Origin: Nostoc mirabile CHAB5784
Lineage (GTDB): Bacteria; Cyanobacteriota; Cyanobacteriia; Cyanobacteriales; Nostocaceae
NCBI RefSeq assembly: GCF_020829645.1
Contig: NZ_JAIVFS010000002.1
Coordinates: forward strand, 1 to 64,000
Reading direction: 5' to 3'
DNA length: 64,000 bases
Within the stretch, counting starts at the first letter, position 1. Each line of letters begins with the position of its first letter. The position numbers and the translations under genes are program-made. The notes below the pieces were generated by a model, which saw nothing but the letters and a program-made list of their open reading frames with translations, made no database searches and was not told where the DNA came from. Shown in pieces: positions 42,643-51,904 of this stretch.

Positions 42643-44838
42643 ATGAGAGAAATTCTTTATTTAGAAGTTCCAACTCCGGATATAGCAACTGTGCGTAGCT
42701 GGCTACAAACAGATTTTGAACCCGGAAATGGAGAAAAAGTGCTTACCTCGGAAGGCTTTCGCCTCAAAATCCCCAGTGCTACTACAACTGCTGGGGTGGC
42801 TCTTTGGGAAAACTTGCCTGCGGAACTTTCGGTATTTGTCTGGTCGGTGCAACGAACTACTTATCTAAAAGTGTTTCGTTGGGCAGAACAACCCTTTCCC
42901 AAAGAGGGGCAGATTTTGCAACGCCTAACCAAAGAAATCAGAAGCCGTTTTCCGCATCATTACCCAGAACCGCCAGCGATTGATTTATCTAAGCAATCAA
43001 TATTTGCAGCACTAGGCTCTGCTTACCCCCTCACCGTCAAGTATTTTCAGAAAATGCCCAACGGTGAATACGATCTAACGCGTGCCTACTGGTGGGAACA
43101 ACGATGGCGCGAAGGAGTACGGAATCCGCAGCAGCCGCATCAGGTGGTTTTTTCCAGTCAAGGGGATAGGGGAACAGGGGAAGCAGGGAGTAGGGAGCAG
43201 GGAGCAGGGAGCAGGGAGCAGGGGGAAAATTTCTCTCCTCTGCACCCTGCACCCTGCTCCCCTGCCTCATCCCCCTCATCCCCTACTTACGACATCATCT
43301 ACATCGGTGGCGCACTAGGCGCGATTCATGCAGCACTGATGGCAAAACTCGGATATAAAGTCTTGCTGCTGGAACGAATGCCCTTTGGGCGAATGAACCG
43401 AGAATGGAATATTTCCCGCGATGAGATTCAAAGCTTGGTTAACCTGGGTTTAGTCACCCCCGCTGAGTTAGAAACCATCATTGCCAGGGAATACAAAGAT
43501 GGATTCAATAAGTTTTTTGATGCTAATAATCCAGCCAAACTGCGATCGCCCGTCCTCCACACACCCACAGTCCTAAATTTAGGTTTAGATTCCGAAAAAT
43601 GGCTCCAAATGTGTGGGCAAAAATTGCAAGCGGCAGGCGGTGAAATCTGGGATGAAACAGAGTTTATCCGTGCAGATATTGATATATCACAAGTTATTGT
43701 AAAAGTCAAGCACTTACCCAGTCAGATTGAGAAGCAAGTAAGTGGACGACTGCTAATAGATGCAATGGGAACTGCGTCCCCCATCGCTTGGCAATTAAAT
43801 GGTGGTCGTGCTTTTGATAGTGTATGTCCGACGGTGGGAGCGGCAATTGAGAGCGGATTTGAGCCGGAGGTATGGGATTCCCAATATGGGGACGTTCTTT
43901 ACAGTCATGGGGATATTTCGCGGGGAAGACAGCTGATTTGGGAACTGTTTCCTGGGGCAGATGATGAACTGACGATTTATTTATTTCATTACCATGAGGT
44001 CAATGCTGAAAATCCCGGTTCCTTGCTAGAGATGTACGAGGACTTTTTCACGATTTTGCCAGAGTATCGCAGGTGCGATATGGACAAATTGGTGTGGAAA
44101 AAGCCGACATTTGGGTACATACCGGGGCATTTTAGTGTGGGAAGTAGCGATCGCACAGTTGCCTTTGATCGATTGATTGCGATCGGTGATGCTGCATCAC
44201 TCCAGTCTCCCCTCGTCTTCACCGGTTTTGGTTCGCTAGTTCGCAACTTAGAGCGTTTAACAACCCTGTTGGATACTGCTCTCAAACATGACTTGTTAAG
44301 TTTCCGCCACTTGAACCAAATTCGTGCTTACCAAAGCAACGTTTCCGTCACTTGGCTATTTTCCAAAGGCATGATGGTACCTACTGGAAAATTTTTACCA
44401 CCCCAGCGCATTAACTCTATGCTCAACACCTTCTTTGGACTGTTAGCAGACGAACCCCAAGAAGTAGCAGATAACTTCATTAAAGATAGGTGTGATTGGT
44501 TAACCTTTAACCGCCTAGCACTCAAAGCCGCTAGAAAAAATCCTGCCTTACTTTTATGGATTTGGGAACTTGCTGGGCCTAGAGATTTAGGGCGATGGCT
44601 TGGTAGTTATTTCAACTTCGGTCGTCATGCCCTAATTAGTGCTTTGCTGAGTCCGTGGTTCGGGCGCTTCTTGAACCGGGTCGGTTTTTGGCTAGAACCC
44701 CGGAATCCGGGATTGTGGCTGTGGTTGTTGGCGATTAATTATGCGATCGCCACAGGCAAACCGCGATCGCGCGCTCAAGTAGTAAAAGCCAACCCAGAAG
44801 CCATAATTCCGAAGTCAGAAGTAAGAATTAGTCATTAG
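42643..44838 (+). CDS. FAD-dependent protein of the CruA/CruP (lycopene cyclase-like) type
   Basis: The protein has 731 residues: an N-terminal domain at about 1-165, then an FAD fold starting YDIIYIGGALGAIHAALMAK (about 216), the segment FGRMNREWNISRDEIQSLVN that recalls CruA/CruP enzymes, an FAD-binding GDAASLQSPLVFTGFGSLVR, and a helical C-terminus. CruA-type proteins cyclise lycopene; CruP is a paralogue linked to oxidative stress. I cannot tell which this is. Residues about 169-215 (GDRGTGEAGSREQGAGSREQ and onward) are STRR-derived and separate the N-terminal domain from the FAD fold. Confidence 0.65.
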   Translation: MREILYLEVPTPDIATVRSWLQTDFEPGNGEKVLTSEGFRLKIPSATTTAGVALWENLPAELSVFVWSVQRTTYLKVFRWAEQPFPKEGQILQRLTKEIRSRFPHHYPEPPAIDLSKQSIFAALGSAYPLTVKYFQKMPNGEYDLTRAYWWEQRWREGVRNPQQPHQVVFSSQGDRGTGEAGSREQGAGSREQGENFSPLHPAPCSPASSPSSPTYDIIYIGGALGAIHAALMAKLGYKVLLLERMPFGRMNREWNISRDEIQSLVNLGLVTPAELETIIAREYKDGFNKFFDANNPAKLRSPVLHTPTVLNLGLDSEKWLQMCGQKLQAAGGEIWDETEFIRADIDISQVIVKVKHLPSQIEKQVSGRLLIDAMGTASPIAWQLNGGRAFDSVCPTVGAAIESGFEPEVWDSQYGDVLYSHGDISRGRQLIWELFPGADDELTIYLFHYHEVNAENPGSLLEMYEDFFTILPEYRRCDMDKLVWKKPTFGYIPGHFSVGSSDRTVAFDRLIAIGDAASLQSPLVFTGFGSLVRNLERLTTLLDTALKHDLLSFRHLNQIRAYQSNVSVTWLFSKGMMVPTGKFLPPQRINSMLNTFFGLLADEPQEVADNFIKDRCDWLTFNRLALKAARKNPALLLWIWELAGPRDLGRWLGSYFNFGRHALISALLSPWFGRFLNRVGFWLEPRNPGLWLWLLAINYAIATGKPRSRAQVVKANPEAIIPKSEVRISH

Positions 44839-45075
44839 TCATTAGTCATTAGTCATTAGTAAGTAGATAAACAAAATTAATTACACAATGTCATTGCGAA
44901 TGCAGCGTAAAGCCTTCTCTTCGAGAGGCTCCGCCAACGGCATAGCTTCGCTTAACGCGGTAGCGTCTCCAAGAGTTGCGAAATGAAGCAATTCGCTTGC
45001 GGCTGGGATTGCAACTCTTAGAGACGCACTCGCGTTCGCTTCTCTTCTTAGGCTGCGCCAACGCTCGCAATGACT
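44830..45075. repeat. STRR run plus TCATTGCGA inverted-repeat element
   Basis: TAGTCATTAGTCATTAGTCA (44830-44860) is followed by a segment opening TCATTGCGAATGC (about 44891) and closing GCTCGCAATGA (about 45071), with internal GAGTTGCGAAATGAAGCAA / TTGCAACTCTTAGAGAC stems. No coding content is visible in the 300-bp gap. Confidence 0.6.
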
Positions 45076-45140
45076 GTAATTAATTCTGTATGCTTACTTA
45101 TTAGACAAATGACTAAGGACAAATGACAAATGACTCCTAA

Positions 45141-46694
45141 CTATTGACTCTTGGGGCGAAAATTTGGCAGTTCCACAGATGCCAACGACTTACGCCCCTT
45201 GGGTGGACGCTGGGGATAAACCACTGGTGAAGGTGATGTATCATTGGTGTTATCACCTAATGACTCTGGAGGCAAATCAGTTGCCGATAATTCCAACTGT
45301 GTCAATTGTGAAACTTCTGACCAGTAGTCCTCAGTTCCTTCAGGCGGCGTCTCAGTGTGAGGTGAAGTAGAAGAAACTGGTAAGTTATTGGCTGGTGAAA
45401 CTACAGAATCTATTGTCCAACAAGTGGAGGTAGTTGTAGGAGGATTAATTTCTGCTTCCAACTGCTCCTCCTGGGGATTTTCTAATTCCTCATCGTCTTC
45501 TAAGATTGTTGCTAAAGTCTCCCAGATAGGGGCATCACTCTGATTACTATCCACATTCGTTTTTGCCGCAGGTGGTGCTGATGCAGATGCAGGCTGGGAG
45601 GTGAAAAACATTTGGATGAGACTATCTAATTGCTGATCTAAATTTGATGACCCAAAAGTTGAAACAGCTTCCGGTGTATCTGGAAAATCCTCAATTTTTG
45701 GAGAAGGGGCGGATTCTGCTGGTGTTGGGGGATTTTGCTTAACTGACCAGTTCCAAGAAGATGATGGCGTCGGAGTCGGTTCATTTCTTTGGAATGGGAT
45801 TGGTGCTGACGGTTCGCCCCAAGAATTATCTAGATCATCAGTCAAGGATTCGGGTTCTGCTGACCAAGGTTGAATTGGCTGGGCGTTAGGAAATAAAGAT
45901 CGAGCTTTTCTAGAGAATCTTCCTTGCCCACTAGTTATGTCTTTGGGATGTTTTGCAGTATCTTCTAAAGAGTCATAGTTAGGAACCGATGTATCTAGAC
46001 ATTTTTCCAAAGCTGCTTTATATTGGAGCGTCTGGCGTTGTTGTCGCATCAGTCTAGTACGTAACTCCCGACAAACAGTTTCTGATTGCAATAACTGCTG
46101 AGACTGTTTGCTACTGTTAGTGTGTAGCAACGTACATTCTCGCTCTAACTGGGCAAGGCGTTGTTGGCTGATTTGTAGCTGTGCTTTATAACTTTCGGTG
46201 AGAATTTCTTGGCGTTTAACAGTTTGTACAGCAGTTTCTAATTGTTGAAATAGGGATTTTATCTGTTCTTGAGCCGCAGCCAGTTCTTTTGCGTGTTGGT
46301 TGAGCATCGACTCACTAACGCTGGAACGCGTTTTCTGCCACTGCAAAACCTTTTCTGACTCAGCTAGGTTGTCTTTTAGCTGCTCCACTTGTTCATACAA
46401 GTTATTGTTAGCCGCACGCAATTCTTCGTTCAATGCCAGCAGGTTCTGAAATTCCGAGTCAATAAGTGCTTGTTTGCCGCTTTCAGGCTCTGCAACCCAG
46501 TCCTGCTGGGTGGTATCTTTTGAAAATTTCGTATCTTCAGCTGGCATGAGGAGTGGTAGTTTGCTGACTACCATATTGTCATTAGGCACAACTGAGTAAA
46601 AGGGACAACTCGCCTGCTCCGATTGTGGCGAATTAGCAGAATTTAGGGATTCCATCACAGCCCCCTTATTTGAGGTGTTAGCTTCATTCATCAC
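45141..46694 (-). CDS. Coiled-coil protein with disordered C-terminal half, unknown
   Basis: Of 517 residues, about 75-235 form a continuous coiled coil (LLALNEELRAANNNLYEQVE, AQEQIKSLFQQLETAVQTVK, LQISQQRLAQLERECTLLHT). About 250-517 is proline-, serine- and glutamate-rich low complexity (PTPTPSSSWNWSVKQNPPTP), ending with a basic PQRPPKGRKSLASVELPNF. No enzymatic motif is seen. The layout suggests a structural or polar-scaffold protein (inference). Confidence 0.65.
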   Translation of the reverse strand: MMNEANTSNKGAVMESLNSANSPQSEQASCPFYSVVPNDNMVVSKLPLLMPAEDTKFSKDTTQQDWVAEPESGKQALIDSEFQNLLALNEELRAANNNLYEQVEQLKDNLAESEKVLQWQKTRSSVSESMLNQHAKELAAAQEQIKSLFQQLETAVQTVKRQEILTESYKAQLQISQQRLAQLERECTLLHTNSSKQSQQLLQSETVCRELRTRLMRQQRQTLQYKAALEKCLDTSVPNYDSLEDTAKHPKDITSGQGRFSRKARSLFPNAQPIQPWSAEPESLTDDLDNSWGEPSAPIPFQRNEPTPTPSSSWNWSVKQNPPTPAESAPSPKIEDFPDTPEAVSTFGSSNLDQQLDSLIQMFFTSQPASASAPPAAKTNVDSNQSDAPIWETLATILEDDEELENPQEEQLEAEINPPTTTSTCWTIDSVVSPANNLPVSSTSPHTETPPEGTEDYWSEVSQLTQLELSATDLPPESLGDNTNDTSPSPVVYPQRPPKGRKSLASVELPNFRPKSQ

Positions 46695-46959
46695 TCTTGA
46701 CTCACCTGCTTAAAAATATTCAGCAGTGCTGGCATTAGCATTGCTTATCAACTCTGTCTAATCAGGGTTTGCTCTAGAAGCTAAGTTTAACTCTCTCCAA
46801 GCACCAGCAATTAATCATCAATTGGTGTTCCCGATTTTGTATCTAGACTGATGCCGTTATAACACTATGATGCTCTTTCCCGTCAAGAAGAGGCGGAGGG
46901 GATGGCGGGAGAAGGGGGATGAGGGAGATGAGGAGAGAAGTCTGAGCGTCGGCTACCCT

Positions 46960-47106
46960 GCAGGAACGCTAAAGGCGAACCGGCGTTGGCGCAGGGTAGC
47001 CGTAGCGAAAAGTGTATCGCGTCGTTTTCCGCCGTAGACGCTTTGCGGCAAGCCGCAGGCATCTGTTAGCGATAGCGATAGCGATAGCGATAGCGACGCA
47101 GGAGCG
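46960..47106. repeat. GCG-rich repeat track with AGCGAT hexamers
   Basis: AGCGATAGCGATAGCGATAG (about 47068-47094) is set in GCG-rich repeat sequence (GCAAGCCGCAGGC, GGCGAACCGGCGTTGGCGCA). A plus frame 47012-47314 crosses it but looks repeat-derived. The remaining 46695-48176 gap has no recognisable gene. Confidence 0.6.
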
Positions 47107-47716
47107 TCACTTTTCAAGACAAGCATCAGAACTTCGGAGGGACGACAAGGAGAAATTTACTCCTATGTCTCGCCTCTTTAGGGATAGGGAGGAGAGAGGG
47201 GAAATCTCATACTTGAAAGCTAAACCATTGGCTGATGAAGTTTTTCTACATGAAAAAACTGCATCAGCTTACACTTTATCATCTGTAATGGCATCTGTCT
47301 TAAGATATAAATAAAAAAATGCCTCCTTCAATACATTTTTATTTCGATATAATTCTGTAATTCTGGGCGATCGCGAACATTTTTCTCAACTTGACAACTT
47401 TGTATTACGCTTGTAGTATGGTAGTATTGAACTAAATAATCTAACTTACCAATCAGTTTACGTGCGGCATCGCTCGTCAGCGAATACAATCTGTAAATAT
47501 TAGACAAAAAGCTAAAAATAACAAGAGAAAAAGTTTTTTTATCCTTAAAAAAGGGTTTTATATTACAGCCATGATTTATATATTGGGAGGTAAAACCGCC
47601 TGATTTTAAGCGGATTTTAAACCTAATTTAAAATAGTTAATATTGCTAAAATTAGTTAACGGTTGCTTAGGCAATCGCATCTATTTATTAGTTATTTAAT
47701 ATATCTATTTAACATA

Positions 47717-47831
47717 TATAGCAGTCCTAAATAATTCGTGAAAATCTCTCTTTCTTATCTCTCTGTGTTCTCTGTGTCTCTGTGGTTCGATTAAAAAAAG
47801 TATTTTTCACAAATCAGATAGGACTGCTATA
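47717..47831. mobile_element. MITE-like element with TATAGCAGTCCT ends
   Basis: TATAGCAGTCCTAAATAATT at the left is matched by the inverted AGGACTGCTATA at the right; both continue into GTGAAAA / TTTTTCAC. Length is 115 bp, with TA at both ends. The interior CTCTGTGTTCTCTGTGTCTC is shared with the differently ended element at 6792-6915. Confidence 0.65.
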
Positions 47832-48176
47832 GCAGTTCCCACATAAGTATAAAAATAAATAATTTAGCACAAATGAACACAGTAGGGGCGCACAGCTGTT
47901 ATTGGTGTTAAATTGAGCTTCAAATGCTCATGTAGTCAGTGTTTTGGTAGTGGCATGGCAAGACTGAAATGGTGTAATAGCCAAAGGCTCGTAGTAGAGC
48001 TTTAGCCTGAAAAAACCATAAATATAATGTACTTTAGTCAACCCACGCCACTACAAGAGAACCAAAGTCTAGATTTTCAAATTAAGTTGACACGTATGCA
48101 CAGCTAGCTGTGCGCCCATACTGTGTAATAAATTTAGAGTTTTTCTAAAATCTATTTTTTTCAAAAGAGGTGAGCT

Positions 48177-49169
48177 ATGAGTATTTTTAAAGTTGAAGTT
48201 GTCAAAATCAACAGCATTAATCCTCATCCCAATGCTGATAGGCTAGATATTGCCTCTATTGAAGATATGGCGTATCAAGTAATTATAGTCAAAGGTCACT
48301 TTCACCCTGGAGATTTAGCTTTTTACTTTCCTATTGATAGTGTTATTCCAGAAAAGTTTTTGGATGAGTTTAGTATTCGTAACTACTACTCAAAAAAACT
48401 GCGTGCTGCCAAACTTCGCGGAATTTTTTCTGAGGGTTTGCTTATTCCCGTTGGTAATAACTTTATGGGAAATGTCGGAGACGACTACACGGAGTATTTT
48501 GGTGTAACAAAGTACGAATATCCAATTCCTCAAGGGATGAGTGGGGAAGTAGAAAGTTTTATTGGACATTACAAATTCCCCAGTCCAGAAAACCTGAAAC
48601 GTTACAAAAATATACTAATTGAAGGTGAAGAAGTTGTTGTAACAGAGAAGTTGCACGGAACTAACTTCACTGTCTTAGTTGATGCTGATGGCACAACTAA
48701 AATTGGCAGCCATAATTACTTCTGGAAAAACAGCGAAGTAAACAAAAAATTAGTTTATATTCGTGCTTACAACGAAAACGAAGCTTTCCAGAAACTTCCG
48801 CCAGGAACTCAGATTTTTGGGGAAATTTACGGCGTACAAGATATCAAATATGGCTTGAATAATGGCAATATTGGAATTGCTATATTTGCTGTGCGTCGCG
48901 GCAGTTATTTTCTCAATTACAGCGATTTTGTGGCTTTTTGCGAGGAATTTGCTTTGCCGAGAGTGCCTGTGCTTTATATCGGTGCTTACACTTGGGAAGC
49001 AGTGTCTCAGTTTAATAATGCCAATAGTGTAGTCAGTCCCAATTGCATCATGGAAGGCGTTGTTGTGCAACCGGTCATTGAGAAAACCCATCCAGAAATA
49101 GGTAGAGTAGTCTTAAAGTTGATTAGCGATCGCTATCTGCTCCGTAAGAATGGAACTGAACTCCATTAG
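48177..49169 (+). CDS. Rnl5-type RNA ligase (DRB0094/DraRnl-like)
   Basis: ATP-dependent RNA ligase of the nucleotidyltransferase superfamily. Residues about 1-140 form the N-terminal OB-like module typical of Rnl5 (SIFKVEVVKINSINPHPNAD, LRGIFSEGLLIPVG). Motif I, with the adenylated lysine, is VVTEKLHGTNF (about residue 160); motif III is IFGEIYG, motif IV EGVVVQP and motif V VVLKLISDRYL. Length (330) is close to DraRnl, which seals nicks with 3'-OH RNA ends. The ribosome site AGAGGTGAG precedes the ATG. It stands alone; no RtcB, Pnkp or tRNA-cutting toxin lies nearby. Its 1-kb upstream gap is repeat-rich. Confidence 0.88.
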   Translation: MSIFKVEVVKINSINPHPNADRLDIASIEDMAYQVIIVKGHFHPGDLAFYFPIDSVIPEKFLDEFSIRNYYSKKLRAAKLRGIFSEGLLIPVGNNFMGNVGDDYTEYFGVTKYEYPIPQGMSGEVESFIGHYKFPSPENLKRYKNILIEGEEVVVTEKLHGTNFTVLVDADGTTKIGSHNYFWKNSEVNKKLVYIRAYNENEAFQKLPPGTQIFGEIYGVQDIKYGLNNGNIGIAIFAVRRGSYFLNYSDFVAFCEEFALPRVPVLYIGAYTWEAVSQFNNANSVVSPNCIMEGVVVQPVIEKTHPEIGRVVLKLISDRYLLRKNGTELH

Positions 49170-49189
49170 AGGATGAATGAACAAGTCTA

Positions 49190-49375
49190 ATTTATTACTA
49201 GCCCTAGCGACTAGAAGTCGCGCGCCAGTTGCTTCAAGTCGGGCTTTGCCCGCCCAACGCACTGGCTTGGCTACACGAGACAAAACCCACCTCCGTGGGT
49301 TATAAAACCCTTGATTTTGCATTCAGTCTACGGAGGTAGACTTTGATTGTGTAGTAGCGAATTCTATTCGCCTAA
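49190..49375. repeat. Multi-stem dyad repeat
   Basis: Several short palindromes in series: GCGACTAGAAGTCGC, GCCAGTTGCTTCAAGTCGGG-type sequence with its inverted partner, ACCCACCTCCGTGGGT, AGTCTACGGAGGTAGACT and GCGAATTCTATTCGC. The pattern is the same style as the dyad elements at 7076, 10488, 22067 and 28203, with different stem bases. Confidence 0.55.
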
Positions 49376-49463
49376 TACTTTTCAAACATCCTCTTAGGTT
49401 CAACTCGAGTTTTGGTGGCGACACCTTAACTGAACTTCCGAAATCGACTTACAAATTATTCGC

Positions 49464-50963
49464 TCAAGGTAACCATCGGGGACGAAATCCGGCTAAGGGG
49501 AGTTGTTCTGGTCTAATTTCAACAGTTGCAGCATCAGCGATGGGTAACAGAGGCATTAACCACAGGCTACTGGTTGCGATCGCATCTCCGTCATCAGTTT
49601 TCAAAGTGTTTGTGGGTAATGATGCTGGGGGGTTTGTCTGCGGTACTACTTGGTCAAATAACAAGCCCAAACCGTCAGCAGATAAACTCATTTGCACATT
49701 TCGTTGAGCGGGAGGCAGTACTAGCAGTGGTTTCTGTTGCCCGGTTTTCAGATCAATTGCCACCACATAAGGCTGTTCTATGTATTGTTCCTTGGATACT
49801 AGTTGTGTCAGCAAGCAATAGAGGGTGGGTGAGGCGATATCAAATTGACAGCTGAGAATTGAGCCTGTAGTTTTTAATAGTTGTTTCTGCACACCTTGGT
49901 TTGTCACTAAAAACAAATCTCGCGTGTAATCTGTATTAAACTTTACCATCGCTGCTTGAGAGCCATCTTTAGAGAAAGCTTGTACCAAGCCAAACTGCGG
50001 CAGAAAATCTAAGGGTTTACTAGCATCACCTTGCAGTGGTAGGATGGCTGCTCCCTGTCCTTGGGCAACTGCTACGGCTTGACTATCTGGTGTGATCATA
50101 AAGTCTCCCCCAGGTTGGCTTTCCAGACGTTTAGGGGTGGGTTTTTCTGCTGAACCGTCACTGGTTGCTGGCATAAACCATAGTCCAAAGTCGCCGGGAT
50201 TAGTTTTATTTCCCCGTTGGATCACAATAGTTTGCCCATCAGGTGATAAGTCAAATTTTAGGTTTTGATAATCTTTACTATCTAAAATCAGGTCAACTCT
50301 ACCTGCTGGTTCTACTTCTTGTTCAGATTTACCAGGAACGGCTGTTGTTACTGTGTACAATTGGGCTGAAAGTAAGTCTTGGTTGTTAGCGGTGCGAGCC
50401 GAAAATAAAATTTTCTCCCCATCAGGAAAGGACTCAAAGTCCATTACTATCAAATCTTTAGGGGTAAGTAGTCTTTTTTGCTCTTGGGTTAAGTTGTAAA
50501 GAACTAATCGTCCCTGTTCTTCTTTATCAGTTCCTATGTAAAGAATGATGCGATCGCGTGTGCGGAAGCTACCAACAAAGGGCTGTATCACCCGATTTTT
50601 GCCTTCTTGCTCTGCAAACTTATCTTTGGCTCCCTGTAACTGCACTTTATAATTCGTGCCATAGGGTGCTGGTGTTATCAGTGTATAAACCATCCGCCGC
50701 CCAGCCCAACTGAATTTACCTGCTAGGGGTGGCTCGATTTTCAAGTTTTCCTCTACGCTTTTTACTTCCATTGGGCGACTGAAGGTGAGGGTGAAAGAAT
50801 TATCTTCTGCCCCAATTTGTTGATTTTGCCAGGTAAATTCCCGGACACGAGCAGTTACCACATCACCTTGCAATATGATTAACCCAATCAGCACACTCAG
50901 CAGTAGCATTAGTGCCATCGCTATCCGATCTAGTGGTTGGATAAATGCTTTAGATTTTGTCAT
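49464..50963 (-). CDS. Signal-anchored protein with Ig-like and TolB-like propeller regions, unknown
   Basis: The protein has 499 residues. An N-terminal membrane helix (about 11-32, DRIAMALMLLLSVLIGLIIL) is followed by a Big_5/Ig-like domain (FTLTFSRPMEVKSVEENLKI, then PPLAGKFSWAGRRMVYTL). A beta-propeller-like part starts near 165, with repeated SPDGQTIVIQRG, TPDSQAVAVAQG and SADGLGLLFDQ motifs. It is presumably extracytoplasmic. It follows the permease pair on the same strand (52-bp gap with STRR), so joint expression is possible, but the function is unknown. Confidence 0.65.
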   Translation of the reverse strand: MTKSKAFIQPLDRIAMALMLLLSVLIGLIILQGDVVTARVREFTWQNQQIGAEDNSFTLTFSRPMEVKSVEENLKIEPPLAGKFSWAGRRMVYTLITPAPYGTNYKVQLQGAKDKFAEQEGKNRVIQPFVGSFRTRDRIILYIGTDKEEQGRLVLYNLTQEQKRLLTPKDLIVMDFESFPDGEKILFSARTANNQDLLSAQLYTVTTAVPGKSEQEVEPAGRVDLILDSKDYQNLKFDLSPDGQTIVIQRGNKTNPGDFGLWFMPATSDGSAEKPTPKRLESQPGGDFMITPDSQAVAVAQGQGAAILPLQGDASKPLDFLPQFGLVQAFSKDGSQAAMVKFNTDYTRDLFLVTNQGVQKQLLKTTGSILSCQFDIASPTLYCLLTQLVSKEQYIEQPYVVAIDLKTGQQKPLLVLPPAQRNVQMSLSADGLGLLFDQVVPQTNPPASLPTNTLKTDDGDAIATSSLWLMPLLPIADAATVEIRPEQLPLAGFRPRWLP

Positions 50964-51015
50964 TAGTCATTAGTCATTAGTCATTAGTCATTTGTCATTT
51001 GTCATCAACAAATAA

Positions 51016-51789
51016 CTAATAACTATAAGGATTTTGTGGTTGAGGAATCTTTTTGAGAGACGTAGCGGCAATAACAAGTTGGCGTTTACCTGCCAAATTT
51101 TCTGTTACCATTTTTCCTTCTACTTCCAACCAGGTGTCAGGGGAATAAGCTTCTTGATTGTTTGGGAGTTTGACGGGTAATCCTACAGGGTAAGCATCTG
51201 CTGCACAGCAAGTTAAGACAAATCGGGCTAAGAACAAATATTCTTTTCCTATATCTGGCGGGTGGATGACAAATCCCTCTACCTTGACTTTTTGCCCTGT
51301 ATATGTATCTGGCTCTGGATAGACATTGACAGTGCGTACCCAGTCTACAAGCGATCGCTCCTCTGGACGAACAGTAGCTCGAAAGGCTTGGGGTTTAACA
51401 CGCGTGCTTCCCAATAAATCAGCCGTCACACCTCTTTGGAGTGCTTTGTCACTAGCAAAAACTTGCGGTGTAATTATAAAACCTAAAATCGCTGTAGTCA
51501 ACAACAAAGCACTGCCCCAACCAGGGGGAAATAAACTAATATGCTGGGTGTTTGGCGTAACATCACGGCGACGCCGTTGCCAAAGTTCCTGCATCTTAAA
51601 GAAACCAATAATGATGAAGCTGATACCAGTCACGACTGCCAACCAAAAATAATTTGGGTGAATCAAAAGGTTCAGCTTGTTAGTTAGCCAATATCTCAAC
51701 ATTAAAATGCCCCAAGCTGTAATTGCTAGAGCATCCAGCCAAGGGAGTAACAGATTAGGGATTTTAGATTTGGGATTTTTGTTAGTCAT
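51016..51789 (-). CDS. TIGR03943 / YcgQ-like membrane protein
   Basis: The 257-residue protein has several N-terminal helices (WLAVVTGISFIIIGFFKMQE; GSALLLTTAILGFIITPQVF) and a C-terminal soluble domain with YTGQKVKVEGFVIHPPDIGK and FVLTCCAADAYPVGLPVKLP, the hallmark cysteine-containing segment of the TIGR03943/DUF1980 family. Members are paired with DUF318-type permeases, as here (115 bp downstream of the permease gene). The transported substrate is not established. Confidence 0.85.
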   Translation of the reverse strand: MTNKNPKSKIPNLLLPWLDALAITAWGILMLRYWLTNKLNLLIHPNYFWLAVVTGISFIIIGFFKMQELWQRRRRDVTPNTQHISLFPPGWGSALLLTTAILGFIITPQVFASDKALQRGVTADLLGSTRVKPQAFRATVRPEERSLVDWVRTVNVYPEPDTYTGQKVKVEGFVIHPPDIGKEYLFLARFVLTCCAADAYPVGLPVKLPNNQEAYSPDTWLEVEGKMVTENLAGKRQLVIAATSLKKIPQPQNPYSY

Positions 51790-51904
51790 TAGTCATTAGT
51801 CATTAGTCATTGGTCACTTGTACTGAGCGTAGTCGTTGGCGCAGCCTAAGAAGAGAAGTATTGGTCATTAAACAAAGGACAAAGGACAAATGACAAATAG
51901 TTTT

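Noticed and set aside
47012..47314. 100-residue plus frame
   Set aside because: It runs through AGCGAT hexamers and GCG-rich repeats (IAIAIAIA peptide) without a plausible start.
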